From an uncultured Collinsella sp. (GTDB lineage Bacteria; Actinomycetota; Coriobacteriia; Coriobacteriales; Coriobacteriaceae), in the NCBI GenBank assembly GCA_900545875.1, contig URAQ01000113.1:1-6004 (forward strand): 6,004 bases of DNA. The letters are read 5' to 3'. Positions 1 to 6,004 of the stretch are shown piece after piece (position 1 is the stretch's first letter; the number at the start of each line of letters is the position of its first letter). Both the position numbers and the translations under genes were made by a program. The notes under the pieces were generated by a model. That model was not told the origin of the DNA. It saw only the letters and a list, made by a program, of their open reading frames with translations, and made no database searches.

Positions 1-984
1 GCGCGAGCCGCCACCGCCAATGCGGGGCATACCGTAGTTGTTCACGCTCACGGTATCACCGTATTGCGTACCGGCAGGGACCGTCACCTTAACGACCTCA
101 TCGGGCATGATGCCCTCGACCTCGATCTCGCAACCAAGTGCGGCCTGCGCGATCGAGATATCGCTCACCAGGTACAGGTCGTCGCCATTGCGCTTAAAGC
201 GCTCGTGGTCGGCGACACGCACGTTGACGATCAGATCGCCCGAGGGCTCGCCGCGAAGACCGGCCTCGCCAAAACCGCTCACGCGCAGCTGGCGGCCGGT
301 CGAGACGCCGACGGGAATATCGATATCAATCTTCTCATGCGAAGGCGTGCGGCCCTGACCGTCACAAGTCTCGCAGGGGTGGTCGATAACCGTACCCTCG
401 CCATGGCAGTCGGGACAGGGAGAGGAGGACTGGACCTGGCCCAGGAACGAACGCTGGACCGTAGTGACATAACCCGTGCCGTGGCAGCGGCTGCACTGCT
501 TTTCCTGCGCGCCCTCGGCCCTACCGGTACCGTTGCAGTCCTCGCAAGGAGCAAGGCGATCATAGCTGATCGTCTTTTTGCAGCCGAGTGCCGCCTCCTC
601 GAGCGTCACCGAAAGCGAGATGGCCATGTCACGTCCGCGACGACGCTCACGACGGCTGCGGGCGCCACCACCGGCGCCACCACCAAAGAACGACGAGAAC
701 AGGTCGTCCATGCCCATGCCACCAAAGATATCGTTGATGTCGACATAGCCCGAACCACCAGGACCGTCGGCAGTGCCGTAACGGTCGTAGTTAGCACGCT
801 TCTGCTCATCGGAAAGAACGGAATAGGCCTCGTTGAGCTCCTTGAACTTGGCCTCGGCCTCGGGATCGTCCGAAACATCCGGATGTACGGTACGGGCCTT
901 CTTTAAAAACGCACGCTTAATCGTCCGCGCGTCGGCATCCCTGTCGACGCCAAGCACCTCGTAGTAATCCCTATTTTCCGACAC
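1..984 (-). CDS. dnaJ: Type I chaperone DnaJ (Hsp40), 3' end cut by window edge
   Basis: Cytoplasmic co-chaperone that stimulates the DnaK ATPase and delivers unfolded clients to it. The 328 visible residues begin at a GTG codon (982-984) and read open to base 1. Domains in order: J domain, about residues 6-70, with the HPD motif at 34-36; a Gly/Phe-rich linker, about 70-108, with a DIF motif at 85-87; a basic stretch at 109-118; then C-terminal domain I interrupted by a zinc centre with four CxxCxGxG repeats (Cys147/150, 164/167, 190/193, 204/207); then most of C-terminal domain II. Families of this type run about 370-385 residues, so roughly 45-55 residues, including the dimerisation end, lie outside the window. 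The GTG start is preferred because the J domain begins directly after it and GGAAGG lies 8 bases upstream. It follows a paralogous J-protein gene by 81 bases. Nothing is odd in the visible part; all catalytic and zinc residues are present. Confidence 0.96.
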   Translation of the reverse strand, partial: MSENRDYYEVLGVDRDADARTIKRAFLKKARTVHPDVSDDPEAEAKFKELNEAYSVLSDEQKRANYDRYGTADGPGGSGYVDINDIFGGMGMDDLFSSFFGGGAGGGARSRRERRRGRDMAISLSVTLEEAALGCKKTISYDRLAPCEDCNGTGRAEGAQEKQCSRCHGTGYVTTVQRSFLGQVQSSSPCPDCHGEGTVIDHPCETCDGQGRTPSHEKIDIDIPVGVSTGRQLRVSGFGEAGLRGEPSGDLIVNVRVADHERFKRNGDDLYLVSDISIAQAALGCEIEVEGIMPDEVVKVTVPAGTQYGDTVSVNNYGMPRIGGGGSR

Positions 985-992
985 GACCGAAT

Positions 993-998
993 CCTTCC
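993..998 (-). promoter_or_regulatory. Shine-Dalgarno for dnaJ
   Basis: On the minus strand GGAAGG is followed by an 8-base spacer and then the GTG at 982-984. This decides the dnaJ start. The only nearby ATG (about 1003-1005) is in another frame and does not lead into the J domain. Confidence 0.75.
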
Positions 999-1005
999 GA
1001 CTTTC

Positions 1006-1034
1006 ATTATTGTCACAGTGCGTCCTATACCCAA
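1006..1034 (-). promoter_or_regulatory. Candidate sigma70-type promoter for dnaJ
   Basis: On the minus strand, TTGGGT (1029-1034) and AATAAT (1006-1011) are separated by exactly 17 bases. The -10 matches TATAAT at 5 of 6 bases and the -35 matches TTGACA at only 3 of 6. A start about 7 bases past the -10 would give a very short leader of some 15 bases that still contains the GGAAGG ribosome site. No CIRCE (TTAGCACTC-N9-GAGTGCTAA) or HAIR-type inverted repeat is visible in the 81-base gap. The call rests on pattern matching only, and dnaJ may equally be read through from the upstream J-protein gene. Confidence 0.35.
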
Positions 1035-1065
1035 GCTGGGCCGACCGCAAACAAAGGGTTTGATG

Positions 1066-2169
1066 TTATTGCATTTGATACGGCGAAAGCATGGCCCGTT
1101 GCGAGCAGCTCGCGAACCAAACCGACACAAGCGCGAACATGAAACCGTTGGCAAAACCGTTGGCAAACTGCATCGCACCGCGCTTCCACCACAGCAGGCT
1201 GCGATGAAGCACACCGTCCGAAAGCACCATGAACAGGCCCATGGTAAACGGAATAAAGCACATCACGGCAAAGGCCGAGAACACGCCCGAGATGGCCGAC
1301 AGCACCAAAAACGGCGCCACAATGCCCATCAGGTAAAAACCGGTACGAGCTTTGCCTTCCAAGCGCTCGGCCTCAACATGGGCGCGGCCGACCAGGTCGC
1401 CGCCCGCGGCACCGTTAGTGCCAGCATGGCCCATGCCGCTAATGCGGACCTCGTCGCCATCGTGCGTGCCGGCAGGAAACTCAATCGTCTGCTCGGAGGT
1501 CACACGGGTTCGCCCGCTGCCACCGCAATCGGGGCAGGGGTCGGCCACGACCTTACCGGAACCGCCGCACTCGGGGCAGACCGACTGGAACGTGCCCGCA
1601 CCAAACAGGAAGGACAGGTCGACGTCGATGTGGCCGCGGCCACCGCAGCTCGGGCAGGTATGGGCATGCTCAGACGAAACGGAGCCCGAGCCGCCGCAGT
1701 TGCTACAGGTATCGAAGCGCGTGTAGCGCACGGTCTTGTGGGCGCCTTCCTTCGCCTCCTTGGCGTCGAGCTTAATGTCGACGACCACGTTGGCGCCGTT
1801 CTCGGGATTGTAGGCAGCCTGACCGCGGCGCTGTTGCCCCCAAGCGCCGCCAAAGGGGAAACCGCCCTCAAAGGGATTGCCATAGCCGGTGTTCCCAGCA
1901 TAGCCGCCACCATAGGGCGAAGCCGTCGGTGCACCGGCAAAGGGATTCCCCGAGCGCATGGCGTCGTAGCGCGCACGCTTCTGCTCATCAGAAAGCACGG
2001 CATAGGCTTCGGAAACCTCTTTAAACTTTTCCTCGGCATCCGGCTCCTTGTTGACATCCGGATGGAGCTTGCGGGCCTTTTGCTGGAAGGCCTTTTGAAT
2101 ATCACGCGAGGTGGCGTCCTTGGAGACACCCAGAATCTCGTAGTAATCTTTTTCGTTCATCGTCGCCAT
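1066..2169 (-). CDS. J-protein (DnaJ-like) with zinc centre and C-terminal membrane segments
   Basis: Predicted Hsp70 co-chaperone tethered to the membrane; 367 residues from the ATG at 2167-2169. J domain, about residues 7-70, with HPD at 36-38; Gly/Phe/Asn-rich linker, about 73-120, with two GNPF motifs (74-77, 97-100); part of C-terminal domain I with four zinc repeats (Cys155/158, 172/175, 198/201, 212/215). The fold resembles DnaJ only up to a GDL motif at 257-259. Domain II and the dimerisation end are absent. In their place residues about 277-316 form a long hydrophobic block, best read as a helical hairpin. A basic loop follows (HRSLLWWKR, about 322-330), then a third hydrophobic segment, about 335-355. 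The charge pattern suits an N-inside topology with the J domain in the cytoplasm. An in-frame GTG at 2190 would place AGGAGG inside the coding region, so 2169 is preferred. It lies between hemW and dnaJ and is a tandem paralogue of dnaJ. The J-protein assignment is secure; the membrane location is inferred from hydrophobicity, and client and function are unknown. Confidence 0.93.
   Translation of the reverse strand: MATMNEKDYYEILGVSKDATSRDIQKAFQQKARKLHPDVNKEPDAEEKFKEVSEAYAVLSDEQKRARYDAMRSGNPFAGAPTASPYGGGYAGNTGYGNPFEGGFPFGGAWGQQRRGQAAYNPENGANVVVDIKLDAKEAKEGAHKTVRYTRFDTCSNCGGSGSVSSEHAHTCPSCGGRGHIDVDLSFLFGAGTFQSVCPECGGSGKVVADPCPDCGGSGRTRVTSEQTIEFPAGTHDGDEVRISGMGHAGTNGAAGGDLVGRAHVEAERLEGKARTGFYLMGIVAPFLVLSAISGVFSAFAVMCFIPFTMGLFMVLSDGVLHRSLLWWKRGAMQFANGFANGFMFALVSVWFASCSQRAMLSPYQMQ
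1142..1165 (-). repeat. Perfect 12-base tandem duplication inside the J-protein membrane tail
   Basis: Two identical copies of a 12-base unit (plus strand AAACCGTTGGCA) lie head to tail at 1142-1153 and 1154-1165. Translated on the minus strand they give FANG-FANG at about residues 335-342, at the start of the last hydrophobic segment. The length is a multiple of three, so the frame is preserved. The result is a GxxxG spacing (Gly338, Gly342) and two asparagines four residues apart (Asn337, Asn341), on one helical face. Confidence 0.9.
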
Positions 2170-2178
2170 GCGCGGCAA

Positions 2179-2184
2179 CCTCCT
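2179..2184 (-). promoter_or_regulatory. Shine-Dalgarno AGGAGG for the membrane J-protein gene
   Basis: A full-consensus AGGAGG on the minus strand is followed by a 9-base spacer and the ATG at 2167-2169. It rules against the upstream in-frame GTG at 2188-2190, which would put this site within the coding sequence, and against the second ATG at 2158-2160, which lies too far away (18 bases). Confidence 0.85.
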
Positions 2185-2227
2185 GCTCACAGCAGCGTAT
2201 ATATTGCGGTAATTCTACCCGAGCGGC

Positions 2228-3460
2228 CTAAGCTAGACCCCAAAACAGCTCGAACAGAACATTTCCATCGAGCCAGCCCAAGTGGGTGGGCGCTAAACGG
2301 GCGCAGGCGCGACCTGCGATAACGTCTTTCGAGGCGATGCGCCCCGCATATCCCTCGACGCCATCGGGCACCCACGTGGCAAGACCCAATTCGAGCGCGC
2401 GATCACAGGCAGCTGCCAGCTCATCCGTTGGGATGACGCAGGCCGCGCGAACCAACAGATCGGGCCCAATGCCACGCGTCATGCGACAGGCAAGCATCAA
2501 ATCCTCGGCCGCCGCCTCGCGCTGCGACAGATACTCGGCATCAAACGTCGTCGCGGCATCGTCGCGTTGCACCAAGCGCACGCGATACGCATCGCCGCGA
2601 GCAAGCACGTCGGGAAACAGCCCGGCCAAGCGATCGAAATCCTCGGCGTCGAGCATACCGGCGGCAGAGCGGCCCAAACCCAGATAGCCCTGTCCGGTCC
2701 AATAGGCAATGTTGTGGGCGCACTCATGGCCGTCGAGCGCGTAGCTTGCCACCTCATACGGGTGATAGCCGGCCGCACTCAGGCGCTCACGCGCCGCATC
2801 CATGCATGCAGCCTGAAAATCCTCGTCGGGCTCGAGCGACTCGTCGCGACACGCCATGCGATAGAGCGGCGTGCCCTCCTCGAGCGTGAGCGGGTAGACC
2901 GAGACATGGTGCGGAGCCGCCGCAAGCACGCCATCGAGCGTGCTCTGCCAGCTCGCAGCCGTCTGCCAGGGAAGGCCGCACATGAGGTCGCACGAAACAT
3001 CAAGCCCAGCATCCTTGACCGTAGCGATAGCCGCAAGAGCGCGGTCGGCATCGTGAATGCGACCAATGGCGGCAAGTTCATCGTTATCGAGCGTTTGCAC
3101 GCCCAGTGAAATGCGCGTGACGCCCGACCCCGCAAGCACCTTGGCGAGCCGCGAAGTCAACGACTCGGGATTGGCCTCGCAGGTAAACTCAGCGGGCTTG
3201 CACCACGCAGAGATACGCCGGGCAAATTCTACCAAACGCTCCCCCGCCAGCGACGGCGTGCCGCCGCCAACATAGACGGTGCGGATCTGGTCAAGGGCAC
3301 CAGCCTTGCCAAAAGCATCGAGACGCGCGAACAACTGCTCAAAATAGGCATCGAGCGCAGCGCTCAGATCACACGGAGCAAAACTGCGCGAGTCAAAGTC
3401 GCAGTACCGGCACTTTTGGGCGCAAAACGGCACGTGCACGTACAGCGCGGTAACGGCCAC
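2228..3460 (-). CDS. hemW: Radical SAM family haem chaperone HemW
   Basis: HemW-type protein of 410 residues, formerly mis-annotated as coproporphyrinogen III oxidase; family members bind haem and are thought to insert it into target haem proteins. Radical SAM cluster motif CxxxCxxC at Cys13, Cys17 and Cys20, followed by Asp-Phe. HemN oxidases carry a further cysteine at the Phe position, so this is HemW rather than HemN. Other family signatures: GGGTPS at 65-70 (SAM binding), SLGVQ at 118-122, GRIH at 133-136, DLMCGLP at 158-164 and the HNxxYW haem-binding motif at 249-254 (HNIAYW). A C-terminal HemW domain runs from about 300 to the end. Length is typical or slightly long for the family. 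It starts at GTG only 2 bases after the dus stop codon, so it is very probably translated by coupling with dus. No key residue is missing. Confidence 0.94.
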   Translation of the reverse strand: MAVTALYVHVPFCAQKCRYCDFDSRSFAPCDLSAALDAYFEQLFARLDAFGKAGALDQIRTVYVGGGTPSLAGERLVEFARRISAWCKPAEFTCEANPESLTSRLAKVLAGSGVTRISLGVQTLDNDELAAIGRIHDADRALAAIATVKDAGLDVSCDLMCGLPWQTAASWQSTLDGVLAAAPHHVSVYPLTLEEGTPLYRMACRDESLEPDEDFQAACMDAARERLSAAGYHPYEVASYALDGHECAHNIAYWTGQGYLGLGRSAAGMLDAEDFDRLAGLFPDVLARGDAYRVRLVQRDDAATTFDAEYLSQREAAAEDLMLACRMTRGIGPDLLVRAACVIPTDELAAACDRALELGLATWVPDGVEGYAGRIASKDVIAGRACARLAPTHLGWLDGNVLFELFWGLA

Positions 3461-3462
3461 CC

Positions 3463-4506
3463 TTAAGCCTCCAGCGGATGAGGGGGCACCGATTCGCCGG
3501 CGGCAAGTGCGGCCTCGCAGGCCACCACATCGCGCTCGATCTCATCGACCAGCACCATAAACTCCTCGTATGTGGAACAGCGCACCACATGGGCACGCCA
3601 AGCGGCGGCATGGGGCATGCCTTTTAAGTACCAGCTTGCGTACGTGCGGGCACGCGACATGAGCGGCAGAAGCTCGTGCGTCAGCGTTAGGTGTTCACGC
3701 AGGGCGTCCAGGCGCTCGACGGAGCTGTGCGCCGGCACCGGTATGCCATCGAGCGCAAGGGCGCGAGCATCACCGAACACCCAGGGATTACCATAGATGC
3801 CGCGCGCGATAAACACCGCGCTGGCACCAGAACTGCGCAGATGCTCCGCGGCATCCTCGGCGCAGAACACATCGCCCGAACCAATCACGGGAATCTCGAC
3901 GGCATCTGCGACCTCATCGACGACAGACCAATCGGCCTGCCCCGTATAGAGCTGCGTGGCACAACGACCGTGCACGGCAACTGCGGAGGCGCCCGCCCCT
4001 TCGAGCATCTGGGCAAACGTTGCGGCGTTGCGGTCCTCGGCATAAAAACCCTTGCGGATCTTCACGGTCACGGGAACATGAGCCGCGCCCACAGCTGCCT
4101 CAACAATCTTCTCCGCCAGGTCGGGCGTGCGCATGAGCGCCGAGCCCTCGCCCTTGGTAACGACCTTGCGGGCGGGGCATGCCATATTGATATCGATGAG
4201 CGACAGGCGATCGCCAACGCGCTCCTCGACGGCAGCGACGGCGCTCGCAAACTGATCGGGCTTGGAGCCAAAGAGTTGCACGCAAATCTGCTGCTCCTCG
4301 TCGGCCGGTAGCACCAGGCGCCAGGTCTTGTTGCTGGCATAGGCAAGGCCCGCCACGCTCACCATCTCGCTGTAGGCAAGGTTGGCACCGCGACGGCGGC
4401 ACATGATGCGGTAGGCAGGGTCGGTCACGCCCGCCATGGGAGCCATAAGGAACGGCTGCTCGGCATAGGCGCCCAGCAGCCGCTTGCTGTATTCAGAAAG
4501 CGCCAT
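3463..4506 (-). CDS. dusB: tRNA-dihydrouridine synthase, DusB family
   Basis: FMN- and NADPH-dependent enzyme that reduces specific uridines of tRNA to dihydrouridine in the cytoplasm. The 347-residue product shows an FMN-binding TIM barrel with, in order: APMAGVTD at 22-29, QLFGS at 77-81, DINMACPARKV at 105-115 with catalytic Cys110, GSAL at 121-124, KIRKGF at 149-154, VHGR at 178-181 with YTGQADW at 187-193, IGSGDV at 208-213 and ARGIYGNPW at 234-242. A helical tRNA-binding domain follows, about 265-330, containing WYLKG at 292-296. It is somewhat longer than the usual 320-335, owing to a short Ala/Pro-rich tail. The residue before Cys-Pro is Ala109, where Gly is commonest. The ATG lies 4 bases past the lepA stop codon; no strong ribosome site is seen other than a weak AAGGTGG in the lepA end, which suggests coupling to lepA. 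DusB is the closest-looking subfamily; the modified position cannot be told from sequence. Confidence 0.93.
   Translation of the reverse strand: MALSEYSKRLLGAYAEQPFLMAPMAGVTDPAYRIMCRRRGANLAYSEMVSVAGLAYASNKTWRLVLPADEEQQICVQLFGSKPDQFASAVAAVEERVGDRLSLIDINMACPARKVVTKGEGSALMRTPDLAEKIVEAAVGAAHVPVTVKIRKGFYAEDRNAATFAQMLEGAGASAVAVHGRCATQLYTGQADWSVVDEVADAVEIPVIGSGDVFCAEDAAEHLRSSGASAVFIARGIYGNPWVFGDARALALDGIPVPAHSSVERLDALREHLTLTHELLPLMSRARTYASWYLKGMPHAAAWRAHVVRCSTYEEFMVLVDEIERDVVACEAALAAGESVPPHPLEA
3468..3472 (-). promoter_or_regulatory. Shine-Dalgarno GGAGG for hemW, inside the end of dus
   Basis: GGAGG on the minus strand sits within the last codons of dus, 7 bases before the hemW GTG (3458-3460). 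It supports the GTG as the start and suggests translational coupling with the upstream gene. Confidence 0.8.
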
Positions 4507-4510
4507 AGAC

Positions 4511-6004
4511 CTACTCGTCCACCTTGAGGATCGCCATAAAGGCCTCCTGCGGGACCTCGACCGATCCGATGGCCTTCATGCGCTTCTTGCCCTCTTTCTG
4601 CTTCTCGAGCAGCTTGCGCTTACGCGAGATATCGCCGCCGTAGCACTTAGCAAGCACGTCCTTGCGACGCGCCTTGACGGTGGAGCGGGCAATGATCTTA
4701 TTGCCGATAGCACCCTGGATAGGCACCTCGAACAGCTGACGCGGGATGATCTCCTTAAGCTTGTCGCACAGGCCACGGGCCAGACCATAGGCCTTGTCCT
4801 TGTGGACGATAAACGACAGCGCGTCCACCTCGTCGCCCGAAAGCAAGATATCGAGCTTAACGAGCTCGGAGGGACGGTACTCGTTGAACTCGTAGTCGAG
4901 CGAGGCATAGCCCTTGGTACGACTCTTGAGCTGGTCAAAGAAGTCCAGGATGAGCTCGGCGAGCGGCATGTCAAAGCGCATCTCGACCGATTTGCTCGTG
5001 AGATGGATCATGTCGGTTGTAATGCCACGGTGCTCGATAGCGAGCTGCATGACGGCACCCGTATACTCGGGCGGGCAGATGATCTTAGCCTTGAGGTAGG
5101 GTTCCTCGATACGCTCGATGCGCGTGGCCTCGGGAAGATCCTGCGGGCTACGGACATCAATCATCTCGCCGTCAGTCTTGTAGACGTGATAGTCCACCGA
5201 GGGGCTCGTGGCAATGAGGTCCAAGTTGAACTCGCGCTCCAGGCGTTCCTTGACGACCTCCATGTGCAGCAGGCCCAGGAAGCCCACGCGGAAGCCAAAG
5301 CCGAGCGCCACCGAGGTCTCGGGCTCCCACACCAACGACGGGTCGTTGACGTGCAGCTTATCGAGGGCGTCACGCAGGTTCTCGTAGTCCTTGTTATCGA
5401 TCGGGAACAGGCCCGTATAGACCATGGGCTTGGCCTCGCGGTAACCAGGAAGCGGCTCGGGGCAGGGGTTCGACGCCCAGGTAAGGGTGTCGCCCACGCG
5501 AACGGCCTCGGGGTCCTTCAGGCCCGTGACCACGTAGCCGACCTCGCCAACCGTCAGCGCGTCAACCGGGGTCTCGGCAGGACGCTTGACGCCCACGCCG
5601 TCGACCAAAAAGTCGCCCTCTGCCTGCATCATGCGCAGGGTATCGCCCTTTTTGATGGAGCCGTCAAAGACGCGCACCGTGGCCACCACGCCGCGATACT
5701 CGTCAAAGTACGAATCCAGAATGAGCGCTTTGAGCGGCGCGTTCGCATCGCCCTTAGGCGGAGAGATCAAAAAGACGATGGACTCTAGCAGATCGTGAAT
5801 ACCCTCGCCGGTCTTGCCCGAGACACACACGGCATCATCGGCAGGGATCGCCAGGTCATCCTCGATCTCGGTCTTAACCTCGTCGGGGTGTGCCGAGGGC
5901 AGGTCGATCTTGTTGATGGCCGGCACAATGTCCAGATTGGCGTTCATGGCGAGCGTCGCGTTGGAGACGGTCTGCGCCTCGACGCCCTGCGTGGCGTCGA
6001 CAAC
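4511..6004 (-). CDS. lepA: Elongation factor 4 (LepA), N-terminal part cut by window edge
   Basis: Ribosome-associated GTPase of the translation-factor family, implicated in back-translocation and in ribosome assembly and initiation. The visible 497 residues read open from the right edge (first codon 6002-6004) to TAG at 4511-4513. The reading continues past the internal methionine at 5945-5947: the preceding residues [12 protein letters not shown] are the conserved end of the G3 region. G4 motif NKID is at visible residues 31-34 and a G5-like region (CVSGKTGEG) follows. Then come the translation-protein beta barrel (domain II), the EF-G-like domains III and V, and the LepA-specific C-terminal domain. 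The last carries [22 protein letters not shown] and ends [12 protein letters not shown]. Family length is about 600, so roughly 100 residues with the P-loop and DTPGH motif lie outside. It heads the tightly packed lepA-dus-hemW unit. No anomaly seen. Confidence 0.97.
   Translation of the reverse strand, partial: VVDATQGVEAQTVSNATLAMNANLDIVPAINKIDLPSAHPDEVKTEIEDDLAIPADDAVCVSGKTGEGIHDLLESIVFLISPPKGDANAPLKALILDSYFDEYRGVVATVRVFDGSIKKGDTLRMMQAEGDFLVDGVGVKRPAETPVDALTVGEVGYVVTGLKDPEAVRVGDTLTWASNPCPEPLPGYREAKPMVYTGLFPIDNKDYENLRDALDKLHVNDPSLVWEPETSVALGFGFRVGFLGLLHMEVVKERLEREFNLDLIATSPSVDYHVYKTDGEMIDVRSPQDLPEATRIERIEEPYLKAKIICPPEYTGAVMQLAIEHRGITTDMIHLTSKSVEMRFDMPLAELILDFFDQLKSRTKGYASLDYEFNEYRPSELVKLDILLSGDEVDALSFIVHKDKAYGLARGLCDKLKEIIPRQLFEVPIQGAIGNKIIARSTVKARRKDVLAKCYGGDISRKRKLLEKQKEGKKRMKAIGSVEVPQEAFMAILKVDE

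Noticed and set aside
64..906. Plus-strand open frame of 280 codons opposite dnaJ
   Set aside because: Shadow of dnaJ. The minus-strand frame carries the HPD motif and all eight zinc cysteines.
1030..1042. Possible terminator hairpin CCCAGCTTGGG between the two J-protein genes
   Set aside because: The stem is only 4 bases and no T-run follows on the minus strand.
2207..2221. Small inverted repeat GGTA-N4-TACC after hemW
   Set aside because: A four-base stem arises easily by chance, and it matches neither CIRCE nor HAIR nor a terminator.
2170..2227. Possible promoter in the 58-base gap before the membrane J-protein (TAGAAT or TATATA as -10)
   Set aside because: TAGAAT and TATATA occur on the minus strand, but neither has an acceptable -35 at 16-18 bases, so I do not call a promoter. 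Read-through from hemW is sufficient.
1018..2322. Long plus-strand open frame of 434 codons opposite the membrane J-protein
   Set aside because: It lies antisense to a gene with clear J and zinc motifs. Its translation shows low-complexity Arg/His/Ala/Gly/Val sequence without recognisable domains, as expected opposite a high-GC gene.
2567..3109. Plus-strand open frame of 180 codons opposite hemW
   Set aside because: Antisense to an intact hemW with all its motifs; no independent support.
4484..5788. Long plus-strand open frame of 434 codons opposite lepA
   Set aside because: Antisense to a highly conserved gene. The composition (Leu, Val, Asp, His, Arg) is the mirror of lepA codon bias, and no domain is recognisable.

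Overview
The window is gene-dense, with moderately high GC (roughly 60% by eye) and every real gene on the minus strand. Read in the direction of transcription (high to low coordinate) it carries: the C-terminal five-sixths of lepA (translation factor EF4), a DusB-type tRNA-dihydrouridine synthase, hemW (radical SAM family haem chaperone), a J-protein with an unusual hydrophobic C-terminal tail, and a classical type I dnaJ whose 3' end runs off the left edge. Codon usage, GC content, protein sequences and the lepA-hemW-J-protein order fit a high-GC Gram-positive; my best guess is a gut coriobacterium of the Collinsella type. That assignment is inference from general resemblance, not from a search.

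Layout. lepA (edge to 4511), dus (4506-3463) and hemW (3460-2228) are packed with gaps of 4 and 2 bases and are almost certainly one transcriptional and translationally coupled unit. A 58-base gap separates hemW from the membrane-type J-protein (2169-1066), and an 81-base gap separates that from dnaJ (984 to the left edge). The second gap holds a plausible promoter; neither gap shows a recognisable CIRCE (HrcA) or HAIR (HspR) heat-shock operator. There is no gene-free stretch longer than 300 bases, and I see no RNA genes, insertion sequences, CRISPR or terminators.

Function. The unit joins translation and tRNA modification (LepA, Dus), haem handling (HemW) and Hsp70 co-chaperones (two J-proteins). 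In many Gram-positive genomes lepA-hemW is followed by hrcA and then chaperone genes. Here hrcA is not in its expected place, and the slot between hemW and dnaJ is filled by a J-protein that keeps the J domain, Gly/Phe linker and four-repeat zinc centre. It loses the second substrate-binding domain and dimerisation region and ends in about three predicted membrane helices. That protein is the most interesting item in the window; everything else looks like ordinary housekeeping sequence.
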